A DNA stretch of 64,000 nucleotides. Origin: Dyadobacter sp. MSC1_007. Its GTDB lineage: Bacteria; Bacteroidota; Bacteroidia; Cytophagales; Spirosomataceae. The number at the start of each line of letters is the position of its first letter. Position 1 is the first letter of the stretch. A model generated the notes under the pieces. That model was not told where the DNA came from. It ran no database searches and saw only the letters and a program-made list of their open reading frames with translations. The stretch covers positions 186,001-250,000 of the forward strand of contig NZ_JAMOZL010000002.1 of NCBI RefSeq assembly GCF_023667495.1. Reading direction: 5' to 3'. This document shows, piece after piece, positions 62,552 to 64,000 of the stretch. Made by a program: the position numbers and the translations under genes.

Positions 62552-63301
62552 TTAACGAACTCCGCCGCTGGCAATGATCGTTTCGCCGGTTAACCAGCGT
62601 GATTCGTCCGAGGCTAAAAATACCGCGATCGGGGCAATGTCGTTTGGTTGACCAATGCGGCCAAGTGGTGCCGTTTTTTCTGCATTTATATGGAAATCGC
62701 TTCCTATCAAACCGGCTGTATGCGTTCCTTCCGTTTCAACCATTCCGGGGTTGATAGAATTGACACGTATCTTTTTAGAGCCCAATTCTTTTGAAAGAAC
62801 CTGAGTGATCGAATCGACTGCGCCTTTGGTGGCTGTATAAATCGAGGTTCCCGGAGGTGTGATGCGCGTAGCCGTCGAGCCGATATTGATGATACTGCCG
62901 CCCTTGTCGCCAAAGCTTTTTACAGCACCTTTCGTAACCAGCAGCAAGCCCAGTACATTGGTATTAAACTGGCGGTTGAATTCTTCAACAGTTACGTCTT
63001 CAATACCGCCAAACTGGTAAACACCTGCATTGTTGACCAAAATATCGACTCCGCCGAATGCACCAACTGCCTCGTCGAAGATCCTGTCTACATCCGCTTG
63101 CTGCGAAACGTCTCCCTGGACGGCGATCGCTTTACCGCCTTCTTTGATGATTTCAGATACTAATTTGTCAGCGCCTTCTTTGGCAGATGCGTAATTAACC
63201 ACAACTGCTGCGCCTTCTGCGGCCAGACCTTTGGCAATGCCTGCACCGATTCCTTTGGATGCGCCTGTAACTACTGCGACCTTGTTTGTTAACTTTTCCA
63301 T
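62552..63301 (-). CDS. SDR-family oxidoreductase (3-oxoacyl-ACP reductase-like)
   Basis: 249-residue short-chain dehydrogenase with cofactor loop TGASKGIG, NNAG motif (ILVNNAGVYQFGG), catalytic Ser in NIGSTATRI and Y-x3-K in YTATKGAV (Tyr ~155). The C-terminal RIGQPNDIAPIAVFLASDESRWLTG is the FabG-like signature. It probably reduces carbonyl compounds with NADPH in the cytoplasm; FabG function in fatty acid synthesis is less likely given the TetR partner. Repeated palindromes upstream suggest induction by the TetR ligand. Confidence 0.9.
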   Translation of the reverse strand: MEKLTNKVAVVTGASKGIGAGIAKGLAAEGAAVVVNYASAKEGADKLVSEIIKEGGKAIAVQGDVSQQADVDRIFDEAVGAFGGVDILVNNAGVYQFGGIEDVTVEEFNRQFNTNVLGLLLVTKGAVKSFGDKGGSIINIGSTATRITPPGTSIYTATKGAVDSITQVLSKELGSKKIRVNSINPGMVETEGTHTAGLIGSDFHINAEKTAPLGRIGQPNDIAPIAVFLASDESRWLTGETIIASGGVR

Positions 63302-63325
63302 TTCTTGTAACGAAGTTTTATTTTG

Positions 63326-63347
63326 ATTCGGAATGATCGTTCCGAAT
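63326..63347. promoter_or_regulatory. Palindrome 1, TetR-type operator candidate
   Basis: 22-bp near-perfect palindrome with core CGGAATGATCGTTCCG (63329-63344), 25 bp upstream of the SDR start codon on the minus strand. It shares its core with the next site. Confidence 0.6.
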
Positions 63348-63363
63348 TGATAAAGCTAAAATA

Positions 63364-63379
63364 CGGAACAATCGTTCCG
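63364..63379. promoter_or_regulatory. Palindrome 2, TetR-type operator candidate
   Basis: CGGAACAATCGTTCCG, 14 of 16 positions symmetric, starting 35 bp from the first core. Shared half-sites CGGAA and GTTCCG indicate the same protein. Confidence 0.6.
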
Positions 63380-63415
63380 GAATGGAAAAGAATTTTTTGA
63401 TATAGATGTTAGTTT

Positions 63416-63430
63416 CGGACAAAACGTCCG
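63416..63430. promoter_or_regulatory. Palindrome 3, related half-sites
   Basis: CGGAC-N5-GTCCG, a weaker relative of the two upstream-facing cores. It may be a third binding site or a chance palindrome. Confidence 0.35.
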
Positions 63431-63581
63431 GTTTTGAACAATGATTACTTTTTAAGTAATTGATTTTCAATGGTATTTTTATGTGGCATAAATTGTTTAA
63501 TGCATTTCGTAAGTGACAGACGCCGGTATTTTATGGTGTTTTGATAAACGAAGAACCACTTGACAATAGAACCTCAGCCAT

Positions 63582-64000
63582 ATGCTTAGAAATTATCTGA
63601 AAATCGCGATACGGAACCTGCTGAAATACAAAGCATTCAGCTTTATAAACATCTCCGGCGTATCTCTCGGGTTGACTTGCTTCCTGCTGTTGGCTTTATA
63701 TGTCAAGGACGAGTTGAGCTATGACCGTTTTCATGAGCATGCCGACCGCATTTACAGGCTGAACAGGACTTTCCTGGCCAACGACGGCACGGAATCACTT
63801 CGGCTCGGTCAGGCTGCGCCGCCATTTGGACCGCTCGTGAAGCAGGATTTTCCGCAAGTGGAGCAGGTTGTGCGTTTGCTGGAAACGGGTGCTTTGGTGA
63901 AATACGGTGAAAACAGCTTTCCGGAAGAGCAGATGTTTGCGGCCGAAGCGAACCTCTTCAAGGTCTTTTCTTTTAAACTGAATGGCGGAAACCCCGAAAA
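63582..64000 (+). CDS. MacB/FtsX-like ABC transporter permease (3' end outside window)
   Basis: First 139 codons of a permease beginning MLRNYLKIAIRNLLKYK. A transmembrane helix (~20-42, ISGVSLGLTCFLLLALYV) is followed by the typical YDRFHEHADRIYRLN and the start of a large MacB-like periplasmic domain. Bacteroidota carry many such ~800-residue permeases that couple to LolD-type ATPases for efflux or lipoprotein-related transport. The gene runs off the end of the window, so the C-terminal helices and partner cannot be seen. No promoter motif was recognised upstream. Confidence 0.9.
   Translation, partial: MLRNYLKIAIRNLLKYKAFSFINISGVSLGLTCFLLLALYVKDELSYDRFHEHADRIYRLNRTFLANDGTESLRLGQAAPPFGPLVKQDFPQVEQVVRLLETGALVKYGENSFPEEQMFAAEANLFKVFSFKLNGGNPE

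Overview
The window looks like the chromosome of a Bacteroidota member, most likely Cytophagales and perhaps a Dyadobacter/Spirosoma relative. This placement is inferred from gene content, not from a database match. The supporting features are two SusC/SusD pairs, an ECF sigma/FecR pair feeding an STN-type SusC, a type IX secretion C-terminal domain, LytS/LytTR and TPR histidine kinases, many small lipoproteins and NrtR-like NUDIX regulation. I saw no tRNA, rRNA, CRISPR array, insertion sequence or prophage gene.

0-10.5 kb: the C-terminal part of a TlpA-like thioredoxin protein is cut by the window edge. A minus-strand cluster follows (DUF1569, DUF72, DUF3606, zincless Fpg/Nei glycosylase), divergent from a GlxA-type AraC regulator. 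Next come a 1063-residue secreted protein with eleven ~59-residue repeats, a TlpA-like gene broken by a single stop codon, a lipoprotein and a PD40 protein. 10.6-18 kb: LytS/LytTR pair, exonuclease III, SemiSWEET, a small ferritin-like (DUF892) stress cluster, and an SDR plus MDR oxidoreductase pair behind paired operator-like repeats.

17.8-28.5 kb: a FecI/FecR/SusC(STN)/SusD cell-surface signalling and uptake system is followed by an M14 carboxypeptidase and a PQQ-type dehydrogenase fused to cytochrome c, then a DUF4142 lipoprotein. 28.6-37 kb: stress and housekeeping genes (DUF1264 lipoprotein, GlgX, divergent DUF892, FRG protein, single-domain response regulator, duplicated DUF6766 membrane protein, split sorbosone-type dehydrogenase plus cytochrome c, SPW protein).

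37.3-56.8 kb is the most striking block, nine genes all on the plus strand: a TPR histidine kinase; a DUF2231-cytochrome-LRR membrane protein; two DUF1549/DUF1553 cytochrome proteins flanking a Tat-exported DUF1501 protein; a SusC/SusD pair; a GH95-like glycosidase; and a Tat-exported Gfo/Idh/MocA oxidoreductase. The cytochrome operon and the SusCD operon are preceded by a near-identical ~67-bp noncoding element, which suggests one co-regulated system pairing glycan import with periplasmic redox chemistry.

56.8-64 kb: a TonB receptor downstream of a NUDIX-type regulator whose catalytic glutamates are gone, a divergent carboxylesterase with a 21-bp palindrome between them, a TetR regulator and SDR preceded by three palindromes, and the start of a MacB/FtsX-like permease cut by the window edge.
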